This document shows positions 51,276 through 61,834 of a DNA stretch of 64,000 bases, one piece after another. The stretch covers positions 7,378,001-7,442,000 of the forward strand of contig NC_061126.1 in the NCBI RefSeq assembly GCF_905220365.1, given 5' to 3'. The position numbers were made by a program, and so were the translations under genes. How positions within the stretch are numbered: position 1 is the stretch's first letter; every line of letters begins with the position of its first letter. Below the pieces are notes generated by a model, which worked only from the letters and a program-made list of their open reading frames with translations, searched no databases and was not told where the DNA came from. The stretch comes from Vanessa cardui (lineage: Eukaryota; Arthropoda; Insecta; Lepidoptera; Nymphalidae).

Positions 51276-52239
51276 AGTAGGGTGGATTTACAATATCGTT
51301 GAAAAATCACGTTGAAGGCACAGAAAAAAATATACTGCCAAAATATCTTTACTTTTTTATATTTGGAGGCTTTTTACGTATTTATTTTATACAGCACTTT
51401 AATCCAAACACCCTCAAAGTCAACAGCTGATTTTTAACAAAATTAATACATCCATCAAAATCATCACCACCTGGCAAAAAAATATGACTTACAGTTTGCG
51501 GTCAAATAAATCGACTACCCCATGTAATAAGCAGATTTTAATTTATGATTTACATTTATCCATATTGTATCTATATTTAAAAAAAAGTTATAATAATTTC
51601 TTCGTAAAATAAATAAATAAAAAATTAGCACCGATTTTTGTCAACACTGTCACGGAAACATCAAAGTGGAGGTAGTTCCGTATGTATAGCATTTGCGGGG
51701 CACGCGATACTCCGACCCGCTTCCTCAGTTCTTAGCAAACTGTGAAAAGAGACGCAAGTCTGCCGAAACGCGGTCCGACACCAAAAATTTTGAGTAAGTG
51801 TCCAAAAAAGTTGTGTTTAGCCAAAGTTACGTCATTTCCGTCAAGTTTTGCATTCAAGGTAAGTACATTCAATAAGCTTACGATAAATTGTATAAAAACT
51901 TACTTATAAGTGAAGATGCCAAAAAGAGTAGCGGTATCCTACTATTATTATTACTTTTCTAGAAAAATCGATGTAACATCCTAATTGTCATCACCATACG
52001 CATCATTACCGTTTATAATTAATAAGCGGTGATGACAACAGGCGTTTGGTAATGACGATTTTCTTAATTTGCTTGAAACTTACACTAAGACATCAAATGT
52101 TACTAATTTTACTCTTTTAAATTGTTAATATAGAGAATTAGAGTAAGTTATCTATGGTAGGTTTTACTTATAGCGTTTCAGGTTCTCTTTATTCTTATGT
52201 TTGGCTTATTTACAAACAGTAACAGTAGTAGTAATAACT

Positions 52240-52435
52240 TGTAAATTTCCCACTGCTGGGCTAAGGCCTCCTCTGATGATTAAGGAGAGGGTTTGGAACA
52301 TATTCCACCATGCTGGAACGCGGGTTGGTGGAATGCACATGAGGCAGAATTTCGATGAAATTATGCACATGCAGGTTTCCGCACAATGTTTTCCTTCACT
52401 GTCGAGCGCGAGATGAATTATAAACACAAATTAAG

Positions 52436-52478
<43 letters not shown>

Positions 52479-52545
52479 CCTTGCTTGGTTTTGAACCCGA
52501 AACCACCCGCACAAGCACCCGTTCTAACCACTGGGCCATCTCAGT
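52240..52545 (-). mobile_element. tRNA-derived SINE, copy 3
   Basis: In reverse this has an A box (GGCCCAGTGG), a degraded B box (GGTTTCGGGTTCAAAACC region), the body words shared with copy 1 and the CCCAGCAGTGGGAAA end. It is inserted in the 5' part of the 4.19-kb transposon. An AT microsatellite interrupts its middle. Confidence 0.85.
52439..52473. repeat. (AT)n microsatellite
   Basis: About 17 AT dinucleotide units lie inside SINE copy 3, where copy 1 has only TATATAT. The repeat has expanded after insertion. Confidence 0.95.
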
Positions 52546-52748
52546 TCAACATGCTAACGAACGGTTTATATATCTAAGTTCTTTTCTATTTCAAACCGAG
52601 AATAGAGTTAGCATCAGTATAAGTTTATAGCAAACTAAGAACAGACTTATCATCAGCCACCACCATTCGTAACGGTCCCTTCATGTTATACCCTACCCTA
52701 AGAATTGTACGCTCTATTAATATGACTGTTTACTTTCAGATCAATAGT

Positions 52749-54663
52749 ATGAGTAAAAGAAAAAAAAATGTAGGACAAGTTCAGTTAGCAAAACAAAATA
52801 TAGCTATAATTAAACGTGTAAATTATGCCACCATACAGCAGGATCCTGAGTTACACAATATTATTAAACAAAAAGAAAAGAAAAGATATAAATACAGAAA
52901 AGAAACATTAGGTCAGTTCGTATCAATAAATGAAAAAAGTCCAAGAGAGCAGAGAGTACAGTGCAAGAAATGGCGTGAAGCAGCTAAAAGATATCGGGAA
53001 AAGAAAAAAAATGAAGCAAAACATAAGACTATTGAACTAAAACCAATATTGATAAATCCCGATTATAGTAATGAGACGACTACAAACGATCATTTAGAAT
53101 AGGATAATCAGGACCCATTAACAACACCCACCAAGCCAAAATGTAACTGTTCAGTAAAAATTAAAAGAATTCCACATTTAGAATACAATAAACGAAGACA
53201 ATTGTTAAAAATAATTATGGATTTGAAAAAAGAAAATAAACGACTGAGACAAAATATTTATGGGCAAAAACTCAATGAAACCAAAGAAAAATCCAAAAAT
53301 ATAAACTTTAAATTGAAAATACAGAAAACAAAATGTTACCAGAAACAAAGATCACTAAATTAATAAAAGAGTTTTATGTTGATGATGCAAACAGTACGAT
53401 ATGTCCCGGAAAGAAACAGTATATTACACGATTTAAAACACAAATGCAGAAAAGGACTCTCAAAAGTTCGATAAAAGATTTACACGAGAAGTTTGTGAAG
53501 ATTCATAAAATAAGGGTGAGCTACTGTACGTTTTGGAAATGTCGTCCATTCTGGGTATTGCCAGCCACTGCGGCGGAAAGAGACACATGCATGTGTGAAG
53601 TACATGCTAATATTGATCTCAAGCTGGAATCTTTATTTAAGGTGGGAATCATTAGAGAGAAGAATCATCACGAATTGCTGGAAAGTCTTTGTTGTTCAAG
53701 ATATGCAGAGAAATGTCTTAAAAGAGAATGCGTCCTCTACAAACGCAAGAATATTCAATTTAATGAGTTCTCTAATGAAGATGAGATAGTCTTCTAAATA
53801 AATAAATGGATACGATCCCGAGAATTAATTTCAACAAAAAAAGGTCCTAAAACTATCACTATCATCAAGAAAGACGAAATTAAAGCAAAACCCCTCGAAG
53901 TTATCAATAAGTTGGATACAGACATGAAGTCATTTTTCGAACACTGTTACTTAATCTATACACAATATAGTGAATTTAAAGAATTCAAAAATTCTTTGAC
54001 TATTAATTCTGCTATCATACATGTCGACATTTCGGAAAATTATAGAATGGAAGCAGCTAGTGAAGTTCAGTCATTACATTTTGGCGGGAGCCGCAAAAAA
54101 ATTACCCTCCATACTGCCGTTATTTATGCTTTTGATTTTCAAAGCAGTGATATAAAACCAACATCAGTCTGCACCGTCAGCGAATGTCTAAGACATGACG
54201 CTCCATCAATATGGGCACATCTTTTACCTCTGATAAAAGAAAGTTTAAAAATTAATCCATTTCTAGACACACTTCATTTCCAATCAGATTCGCCTACATC
54301 ACAATATAGAAATAAGTACAGTTTTTTATAGTATCACAATTTTGCCAAGATTTCCCACAAATTACAACAGTCACATGGAATTACACTGAAGCTGGCCACG
54401 GAAAAGGAGCCGCAGATGGGGTGGGGGCTGTAGTCAAGAGGACAGCTGATTTTCTAGTGAATCATGGCACAGACATTACTAGTATTGATAAATTTTTGAC
54501 TGTCTTGCAAACACACACCAATGTAACAGTTACTGTTCACTGTGATAGGTTAACTTTGAAATCATCTAGTTGCTTCAAATGCACATGTAGCCAGATATGT
54601 GATCATGGAAAACATTTAGGTTTTATAAACATACCACATACAGCCGCAATAACCACAAATTAG
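52749..54663 (+). pseudogene. Decayed transposase of the 4.19-kb transposon
   Basis: The likely start is ATG at 52749 (MSKRKKNVGQ). The N-terminal part is very basic (KKWREAAKRYREKKKNEAK), then a coiled-coil-like stretch, then a cysteine-rich segment (CTFWKCRPFW, CMCEVHANIDLKLESL, LCCSRYAEKCLKREC). The core has IIHVDISENY, SDSPTSQYRN and EAGHGKGAADGVGAV, spaced like the acidic residues of an RNase-H-fold transposase. It is broken: stop codons at 53100 and 53795, a frame change near 53330, another near 54320 and a further stop at 54661. I know similar long proteins from aphids, corals and fish as repeat-encoded, but cannot name the superfamily with confidence. Confidence 0.7.
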
Positions 54664-55213
54664 GACGAAGACAGAGATCATGTCACTTTATTAGCAACAA
54701 CAAAGCGTCAAACTCTTTGTGACGTTACCAATTTACCAACTAATCAAAAAGTACTTGTAGCGGGGCCTTCAAATATAAAAATACTCTCCAACAAATTAAT
54801 CCAAATACAAAAAAAATAGTCCGAAATTGTATGGCTACATGCAGGTAGATTAGTAAGTGTGAGAAGATTGTCAAATTATGAAAAAAAAAACATCTAAATA
54901 ACTATTGAGTAAGTAAATGATTAAAAACTGAGAAATTTGATGATTACGTGATAATAATTAAGAATAAATCACGGAAAGGTAAAGACATTACATATAATTT
55001 CACCTCCATAAGACTGATTACCAAAAAAAAAACCAAATTAAATCTCAATGAATATAAAAATATAATAAGTTGATTTAAGAAAAAAATGTTTGAGTACCTA
55101 CTAAGTTTAATACTTTACATTTTAGACTGTTGATTTATTTGTTGTTGATTAATTATTAATAAAGTTGATTTCCTCAAAACTTGTCATTTAATTGTGAATT
55201 CATGTATAAAGTG

Positions 55214-55284
55214 TCATCACCATACACTAAAGATCATCACCATCCATGTGTAAATCATCGCCATACCACAGCCGTCAACACCAT
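55214..55284 (+). repeat. Phased subterminal repeat array, right end of transposon
   Basis: Four decamers related to TCATCACCAT start at 55214, 55234, 55255 and 55275, a spacing of 20, 21 and 20 bases. Related words lie near the left end at 51461, 51988, 52003 and, inverted, 52028 and 52048. Regular two-turn spacing suggests transposase-binding sites. Confidence 0.65.
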
Positions 55285-55470
55285 CTCACCTCTTTTTATT
55301 TAAATGATAATATCTTCCGATTTAGGTGTTAAAAATTAGTCTAATCACATTTTAGGAGAATTTTAGATATCCTACAATTATTTTATCTAGTTTTACTAGC
55401 ATTCAAACGTGATTTAAATTTATTAAATTTTTTACTTGAGGAAATTTTTCTTGTGTGAATCCACCCAGTA

Positions 55471-55840
55471 GTGAAAAACGCTACTATCGTCCACATTAAA
55501 TTAGTAGTCACAATCAAAATATATTTATTTCAAGTAATTGTTAAGATTATAACAATTTGTAAAAAGTAAAAGTAATAAATTTGTCTGTCTATGTATAATC
55601 TTAGTGTCCAGTTGGTATCTATAATATTTTACTTTAGGCCTGAAGATATATTAGAATAGGGTATATACTGGGGGACTGTTATATTAAACAGTATCTATAT
55701 AGTGCAGTAGTAAATGTAAATAAGTAATATAGTTATAATCATATAGTAGACCCTTTCGATCACCTTTGAATCGTCATTTCACCAAAATCATCGACATTGT
55801 ATTGAATTTATAATACCATCACTTTGTAGTCCAAAATTAT
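55471..55840. other. Intergenic stretch, possible LINE 3' fragments
   Basis: Words such as AATATATTTATTTCAAGTA near 55520 and CTTTGAATCGTCATTT near 55768 resemble the 3' ends of lepidopteran RTE-type elements from memory. The two pieces are not contiguous. No gene is present. Confidence 0.3.
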
Positions 55841-56377
55841 ACAGGGTTATTGGTAACTCGACATACATCCGTTAGGAGGTGATAGGGGTGACCATTTGCA
55901 ATAATTCTAACCCCCATATGCATAATCTTTATGATTAAAAATCATATTAAAAAATATTTTTAATTATATTAAAAAAATCTTTATGAAACTTGACCTGCAG
56001 ATTATTTTAAAAATATAACCCTTTTTTTTAGCTTTCCAAAAATTTATATTGCAGATGCAGGTCAAGTTTCATAAAGATTTTTTTAGTTTTTGAGGCATTT
56101 TTGAGGGAAAAAAAATCAAAAAAATATTGAAATAAATTCGTTACCGTCTCGCATTTTTAAATTTGGACCGATAATTATTACTTAAATATTGACAAATATC
56201 CAGCGTTTAATCGTTTTTATAAAACAAAAGAAAAAAATAGATTTTAATTGAAACTTTTTTTTAAATAAATTTTTGAAGTTGCTAACTAACTAACTCAAAA
56301 TAGTTCACTTTTGGATTATGCACGTGGGGGTTAAAATTATTGCAAATAGACACCCATACCACCTCCTAACGGATATA

Positions 56378-57636
56378 ATAGGTTGGGGAAAAAGTTTCTT
56401 CGTATTTTATATGAAAATTCAAAAAGTTTTTTTTATAGTTTATTTACATTTGACTAAAGTATGTAGGTGCCATTTTGTTCCATAACTTTTTGCCATCTTG
56501 TTGGTAGTGACATGATCCCATTGCTGTAAAAATTTTGGGGCTTCTGATCGAAAAACTGCGACAAGTGGTTTTGGCAGTCCTCTCGTGATGTTAACCTGAC
56601 ACTGCCTAAGGAATTCTGCAGAGACCGAAACAGATGAAAATCTGAAGGTATGCATTAATACCTCCCAGCCAAACTCTCGTAATTTTTGTTGAGTGGCTAA
56701 AGATGTGTGAGGTCTAGCGTTGTCATGGTGAAAAACCACACCCCTTCTGTTGATCAATTCTGGCCGCTTTCTCTCAATTTCTTGCTTCAATCTCATCAAT
56801 TGTTCGCAATACAGTTCTGAATCGATGGTCCTGCCGGGCGGTAACAGCTCATAATGAATGATGCCCTTCCAATCCCACCACACACACAGCATTACCTTGT
56901 TGCGAGTTAATCCGGGTTTTGCCACAGTCTGTGAAGCTTGACCGGCCTTTGACCACGATCTTTTTCGCACGTTCTTGTCGTATGTGATCCATTTTTCATC
57001 ACCAGTTATCAGCTTCTTCAAAAATGGTTCGGTTTCATTACGTCGTAATAAAGAATCACAAATGAGTACACGGTTCATTAGGTTTCTTTCAGTGAGTTCG
57101 TGAGGCACCCATATATCGAGCTTTTTTGTGTACCCAGCTTTATTCAAATGAGTCAAAACCGTTTTGTGGTCAATTGCCAGTTCTTCAGCTACATTGTAAC
57201 TACTAATATGCCGATCTTGCTCCACATTTTCAAAAATGGCATCAATTTTGTCCGTAACAGGGCGACCAGAGCGAGATGCATCTTTGATATCAAAATTTTC
57301 GGCTTGAAAACGCTTAAACCAAACTTGCGCTACTCTCACAGATACTGCATTAGGTCCATAAACATCACAAATTTTTTTCGCGGCTTGAGTTGCATTTTTA
57401 CCTTTTTTTTAGTAAAATTTTAAAATGTATCGAATTTCTTCTTTAGATTCACTCATTTTAACAACAACAAAAACAAATGAAAATCACACAAATTCCTAAT
57501 TTGAATTTGGAAGTGCCTTCTTTAAAATTAAAACTTTTTAATGATACCAAAACCAGCCAGATACAAATGGTATAGCCAAAGAGATTTTATTACAAGTTCA
57601 TACATACTATATGCGAAAAGACTTTTTCCCCAACCT
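56378..57636 (-). mobile_element. Mariner transposon inserted in the fold-back element
   Basis: The ends are inverted copies: the right end reversed is TTAGGTTGGGGAAAAAGT and the left is ATAGGTTGGGGAAAAAGT. TA flanks both sides (56376-56377 and 57637-57638), the duplication expected of mariner. Removing the copy rejoins the fold-back arm at CGGATATACGTCGAG, which matches the left arm with two differences. Length is 1259 bp, normal for an autonomous mariner. Confidence 0.93.
56454..57456 (-). pseudogene. Mariner transposase, inactivated
   Basis: The minus-strand frame starts MSESKEEIRYILKFY at 57456, then meets a TAA at about codon 16. A long open part follows with the helix-turn-helix region, the WVPHELTE linker, the first catalytic aspartate in TGDEKWITYD and the second in HHDNARPHTS. 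After EVLMH a small deletion removes the segment that holds the third aspartate (YSPDLAPSD in the family) and shifts the frame. The family C-terminus (SDFHLFRSLQ, LTSRED) continues in another frame to a TAG at 56454. So it has one nonsense codon, one frameshifting deletion and a lost active-site residue, and cannot be active. Confidence 0.92.
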
Positions 57637-58544
57637 AATACGTCGAGTTACCAATAGCCCTGTATATAAAAGAATCAATACGCAATTTGATGAGTTACGC
57701 TAATATAACTTTAACTAAAAATAACTATAATTACCAAAATATACCACCCGAGCTGTATCAATGTCAGTTAGTCGAACTTACCAACGAACTTTTAGTTTAA
57801 GTGGTAATAACACCATAAAATTAAGTTTTCCACAACCCCAAACTCATACCCTCCGTATCAAACGATAAACTTTCTTTCAAACTATTGACAAATCCACTCA
57901 TCATCCATCCACTCATGTATTTCTCAACAAAGTTCAATAAATTATAAAGTTTGTTTATCTTTCAGTCCTAATTTAAGGTTATCTTTCCCTTTCTATTTAA
58001 CACTAAAAACTGAGTTAAGCTGTTCATTCACAGCGGGAAGGTTATACTCATATCCCTTGAACAATAAAATAAATTTAGGTAATACCTGTAAATTTAAAAA
58101 AGAATCCATTCATATGAGTATGAGATACTTTATTTAGTTTTGCTTAATATATAATATTAAAAAAATAAAACAAATGTCGTAAAGGACGCGCACAAGCGCT
58201 CTTGTTGTAAGATTTTTACGTGTATACCATATCGAATACTTTTCTTTGTTTATAATTTTTGCTCGTTTTTTGCAACGCACCGTTTGATATTATATACTAA
58301 ATTTAACAATATATACCTAACATTATATTAACATTTTTTTATTTTGAAATGGACAACTATCATCTTACTATCTCTTGTAAAACGATTTATGGAAAAACTA
58401 TTTTGACTACGTTTCTTTGTAAAGCTCTTTTTTAATGAACACCTAAACAGCTGAGAAAATATATTATTTGAATGGTTCGAAAACCGTTTTAAAGTGTGCC
58501 TAAATTATATCTCTACTAATTTTTTTTACATAGTTTTTTTTCAT

Positions 58545-58790
58545 GGTATAGGTTGGCGGACGAGTATATGGGCCACCTGATGGTAAGTGGTCACCATCAC
58601 CCATAGACAATGACGCTGTAAGAAATATTAACTATTCCTTACATCGTCAATGTGCCACCAACCTTGGGAACTAAGATGTTATGTCCCTTGTGCCTGTAGT
58701 TACACTGGCTTACTCAGTCTTCAAACCGGAACACAACAATACTGAGTACTGATGAGTAGGTGGTACCTACCTTGCACAAAGCCCTACCAT
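58545..58790 (+). repeat. Dispersed lepidopteran repeat, copy 2 (most complete)
   Basis: It starts TATAGGTTGGCGGACGAG and includes GGCCACCTGATGGTAAGTGG, CCTTGGGAACTAAGATGTTA, and CTTCAAACCGGAACACAAC, ending at GCACAAAGCCCTACCA. I know this wording as a very common butterfly repeat; its class is not determined here. Copies 1 and 3 are reversed relative to it. Confidence 0.8.
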
Positions 58791-60667
58791 AATAAGTTCA
58801 TTTATTTGCCAAAAATAGGAATATTTTTTCTACAACGTCTCCATAACGATTGGAACGATATACTTCATTAATCTTTAAAAAAATGAAGTTTTTTTAAAGT
58901 TGTTAGTTACAATTATGGCCGTAAGCTTATGTCCTTCACTTTATTTATTAGAGTAAGTAAAATATAAAAATAAATATACAGCACTTAATTACCTATCACT
59001 GATATTAATTATTTGACGAAATATTAATTAAAATTTACCAAAGCTGTTCATATAATTATGTTAAAGACTAAATATTTACGTAATACAAGACAAACTTGGA
59101 AAGACACGTACACGTGTTTACAGTGAATAAAGAGAGGCGAACGTCGATCACGATATGAATATTCATCGGAATATAAAGACAATGAGAGGTGATAGAGTGC
59201 GAGCTCGTAAGAAAATGTATGTTTGGTTGTTTGGTGACAAGCCTAGTAGCTTATACGTCTGCTTCTCATGTTTACTTATTTAATAACTTAAATGTCGATA
59301 ACGACATCAAAGATTTAATACATTCTTAAATAGGTATACTTAGTTTAACTATTTCTCTTGGTTTATATAAGATAATCTGGTAAGGCCTACCTACATACTT
59401 ATTATGTATTTATTTACCAACAAAAAGCAACCTAGTTAAATTATACATAAAAGGCGCATATAGTGGTAGATGGCAACACGCTTTGATGATATAGGAAATG
59501 GTTTATATTTTTACCTTTATTCTTATACTCTACCAAGCACATTTTTAATTCAAATATTAACAAATTAGAATATAATAGAATATAACAATAAGACTTTATT
59601 ATTTTAAAATAATTTCATCTAAGTCTATATCATTATTGTTAGTATCTACAAACCTCTCTTGGATTATATTTTATAGAAATCTATTTTATTAGAATTGTGC
59701 CAGATTTAAACAAAAGGAGTGTCAAATTTATTTACTTTTGAAATTCGTTTTAGGTTTAGCGAAATGATAATAATGTACCCTACTTTTCACTTCAGTAAGT
59801 TTAAAATGGGTTTCTAACGGTTAATAAAATGGTATTTTATATTAGACATATAATTTAGATTGTTGTTTTTGGAGGAGACCTTTATTATTCCCTAATAATA
59901 AATATAAAACAATATAAAGACAAACATATATTTATACAGCTGACATCAAAATAAGGATTAACTTCTATTTTTTTATGTTAGATTTAATCCTTTCCAATCC
60001 AATTCTGTGAGAGATACTTACATTTAGTAATGGTAAAATCACCTTCATATGATTTGATTTTAGTAGATTGACTTGGTTAATTTGATAGTTATATTTTCGA
60101 AACAGATTTTCTAGTAAATAAATCAACAAAAATGAATTTAATAAATGTTTGCCAGTTTTCAAATCGTTTTATACACGTTCAATTTATTTTATAAATAAAT
60201 GTTGGTCAAATAATATGGAAGCGCGTAAATCAGCTATAAAATCAATTATGTTTCATATGTGTTTTCGTTGTATTACATAAGTAGAAAAATTATTCCTAAT
60301 AGGTTCAATCGCTCGACTCAACGGACTGGAAGTTTGAAAATAAAAGTGAAACGGAGTGGAAAGAGTTGCTCATTCCGTTTCGTGATTCAGCATTTTATTA
60401 ACTGTGTGATGAAAATAAACGTTGTGTGGTCCGTAATTGCCTGTTTATATATTTTTGAAACGAAGAACAGGTTGAATGGTTCTTATATTGATTTTTACAT
60501 TAAGCACATTCATAAAAATAAATTTGGTAAAATAACACTGGACTATTTGTAAAAGAATAAAAAATCATTAATGTAATCTGACGGTAATATAAACGTAAAC
60601 TAACATTGAGGATACGTCGGTACCTATTTAAATTTAGTACATTTTGATTATTTAATATTATTTATTT

Positions 60668-60795
60668 GGTAAGAGGACTTTGCCAAGCCCAGCGGGTAGG
60701 TATCAATCACTCATCAGACTACCTATTCTACTATTTACAATTTACAATTTAGTTCGGTTTGAAAGGTGAGTGAGCACGAGAATAAAAGAGTCATA
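60668..60795 (-). repeat. Dispersed lepidopteran repeat, copy 3 (truncated)
   Basis: Reversed, it corresponds to the last part of copy 2: GGTTTGAAAGGTGAGTGAGC matches the CTTCAAACCGG side and GGGTAGGTATCAATCACTCA matches the GAGTAGGTGGTACCTACC end. The remainder is missing. Confidence 0.7.
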
Positions 60796-61749
60796 TAGTC
60801 ACAATTCTTTAAGTTGGTGGCGCATTCATGTTAAAAGAAAAGAAGAATATTTCTTACAGCACTGGTGTCTGGGTGATAGTGATCTCTTAAAATTACGTTC
60901 TGTATTAGCTCGAATATATTTTCCTATTAGAGTAAGATACATTATAAGTACACATGAGTAATACTTTAATGAAGATGATATTATAATTAATATATGATAT
61001 TATATAACATCGCTTGCCCTTGCCTTATGTTATTCGCAGCGCCATGCAAAGGGCCGTGATCACATGGCAGAGCGCACATGATCAAAGCCTCGCATCGTAG
61101 TCTTGTGTGCAATCGCCTGTGTGCTTGAATTCAATGAATTAGCACCTGACACACTGGTCCCTTTTCAATGTTATCCTTTAATAAAATATGCTTCGATAAA
61201 CCTTTGCTTATTAGTAAAAGTAAATTATTTAACTAATTTTAATCCAAGCGCCGGCGTTTATGTGAAATTCGTGAGAAATATTTTGTAAGTTACAGGGGTT
61301 AGAGTTGAGTACAGTTGCATTAACATAACTTTATATTCAACACTGCCGAGAGCAACTTACTGGTGACATCGTAAATTCTACTAAACTTACAAATGCTCGA
61401 TAAAAATTTTGATTCACAAGTTATAGCCGTCTATGAATTAAATTATGATATTTTACATAACCGTACGTACAAGCTAGCTTTTGTGCGAGCTTTCTATTAA
61501 TGTCTCGATGAAAAAGTAGATTTAACAACGTCTGAGTATTTGGTAATTATTATAGTTACTATAAAAATGTATGAATCTCTTTCTATTTTAATTGGTCAAA
61601 TAAAAATTAACAAAATAATTAAACTATTTTAAAACTTGCGAAATAATTATCTAAAATTAAACATCCGCAATGTAACCTTTTTTATTCAAACAATTTATTA
61701 AAATAATTGGTACCGAAATGTATCTAATAAAAATAAAATAAGAATTGTT

Positions 61750-61763
61750 TGTCAATATTGACA
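61750..61763. promoter_or_regulatory. TGTCA/TGACA inverted pair upstream of the right-edge gene
   Basis: TGTCAATATTGACA is an inverted repeat of the pentamer with a four-base spacer, about 72-85 bp before the start codon at 61835. Confidence 0.45.
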
Positions 61764-61834
61764 TTGATCTTAACGTCAGTAACTGCAAGACTGAATGAAA
61801 ATAAGTTTTGATATTTTTATAAAAATACATCGAA

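Larger units (their letters stand above)
51280..55466 (+). mobile_element. 4.19-kb DNA transposon with 4-bp target duplication
   Basis: The left end reads GGGTGGATTTACA and the right end, reversed, GGGTGGATTCACA: 13-bp terminal inverted repeats with one difference. Each is flanked by AGTA (51276-51279 and 55467-55470), a candidate 4-bp target duplication. Inside are a decayed transposase (52749-54663), subterminal TCATCACCAT-type repeats at both ends and a later SINE insertion. A 4-bp duplication and an aspartate-rich RNase-H-like core would fit Sola-type elements, but I could not assign the superfamily. Transposase, ends and subterminal repeats agree on the same limits. Confidence 0.7.
55842..57660. 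mobile_element. Fold-back/MITE-like element interrupted by mariner
   Basis: The left end begins CAGGGTTATTGGTAACTCGA and the right end, near 57660, is its inverted match CCAATAGCCCTG. Continuing inward, CATCCGTTAGGAGGTG at 55867 matches the reverse of 56359-56373. A second internal inverted pair, 30 bp and perfect, lies at 55970-55999 and 56056-56085. TATA flanks both ends, a possible 4-bp duplication. No coding capacity is seen. The right arm is split by the mariner copy. The exact right limit is uncertain by a few bases. Confidence 0.75.
57661..61740. other. Intergenic stretch with two dispersed repeats
   Basis: No gene is recognised; ORFs such as 60259-60552 (97 codons) have no family-like content. 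Two copies of a dispersed repeat lie at 58545-58790 and 60668-60795. Confidence 0.5.

Noticed and set aside
56440..57339. Functional mariner transposase of 299 aa
   Set aside because: The open frame is long, but it starts after a nonsense codon, lacks the third catalytic aspartate and ends in a shifted frame.
60259..60552. 97-aa coding gene
   Set aside because: No domain, no splice partners and no promoter-like context; AT-rich chance frame.
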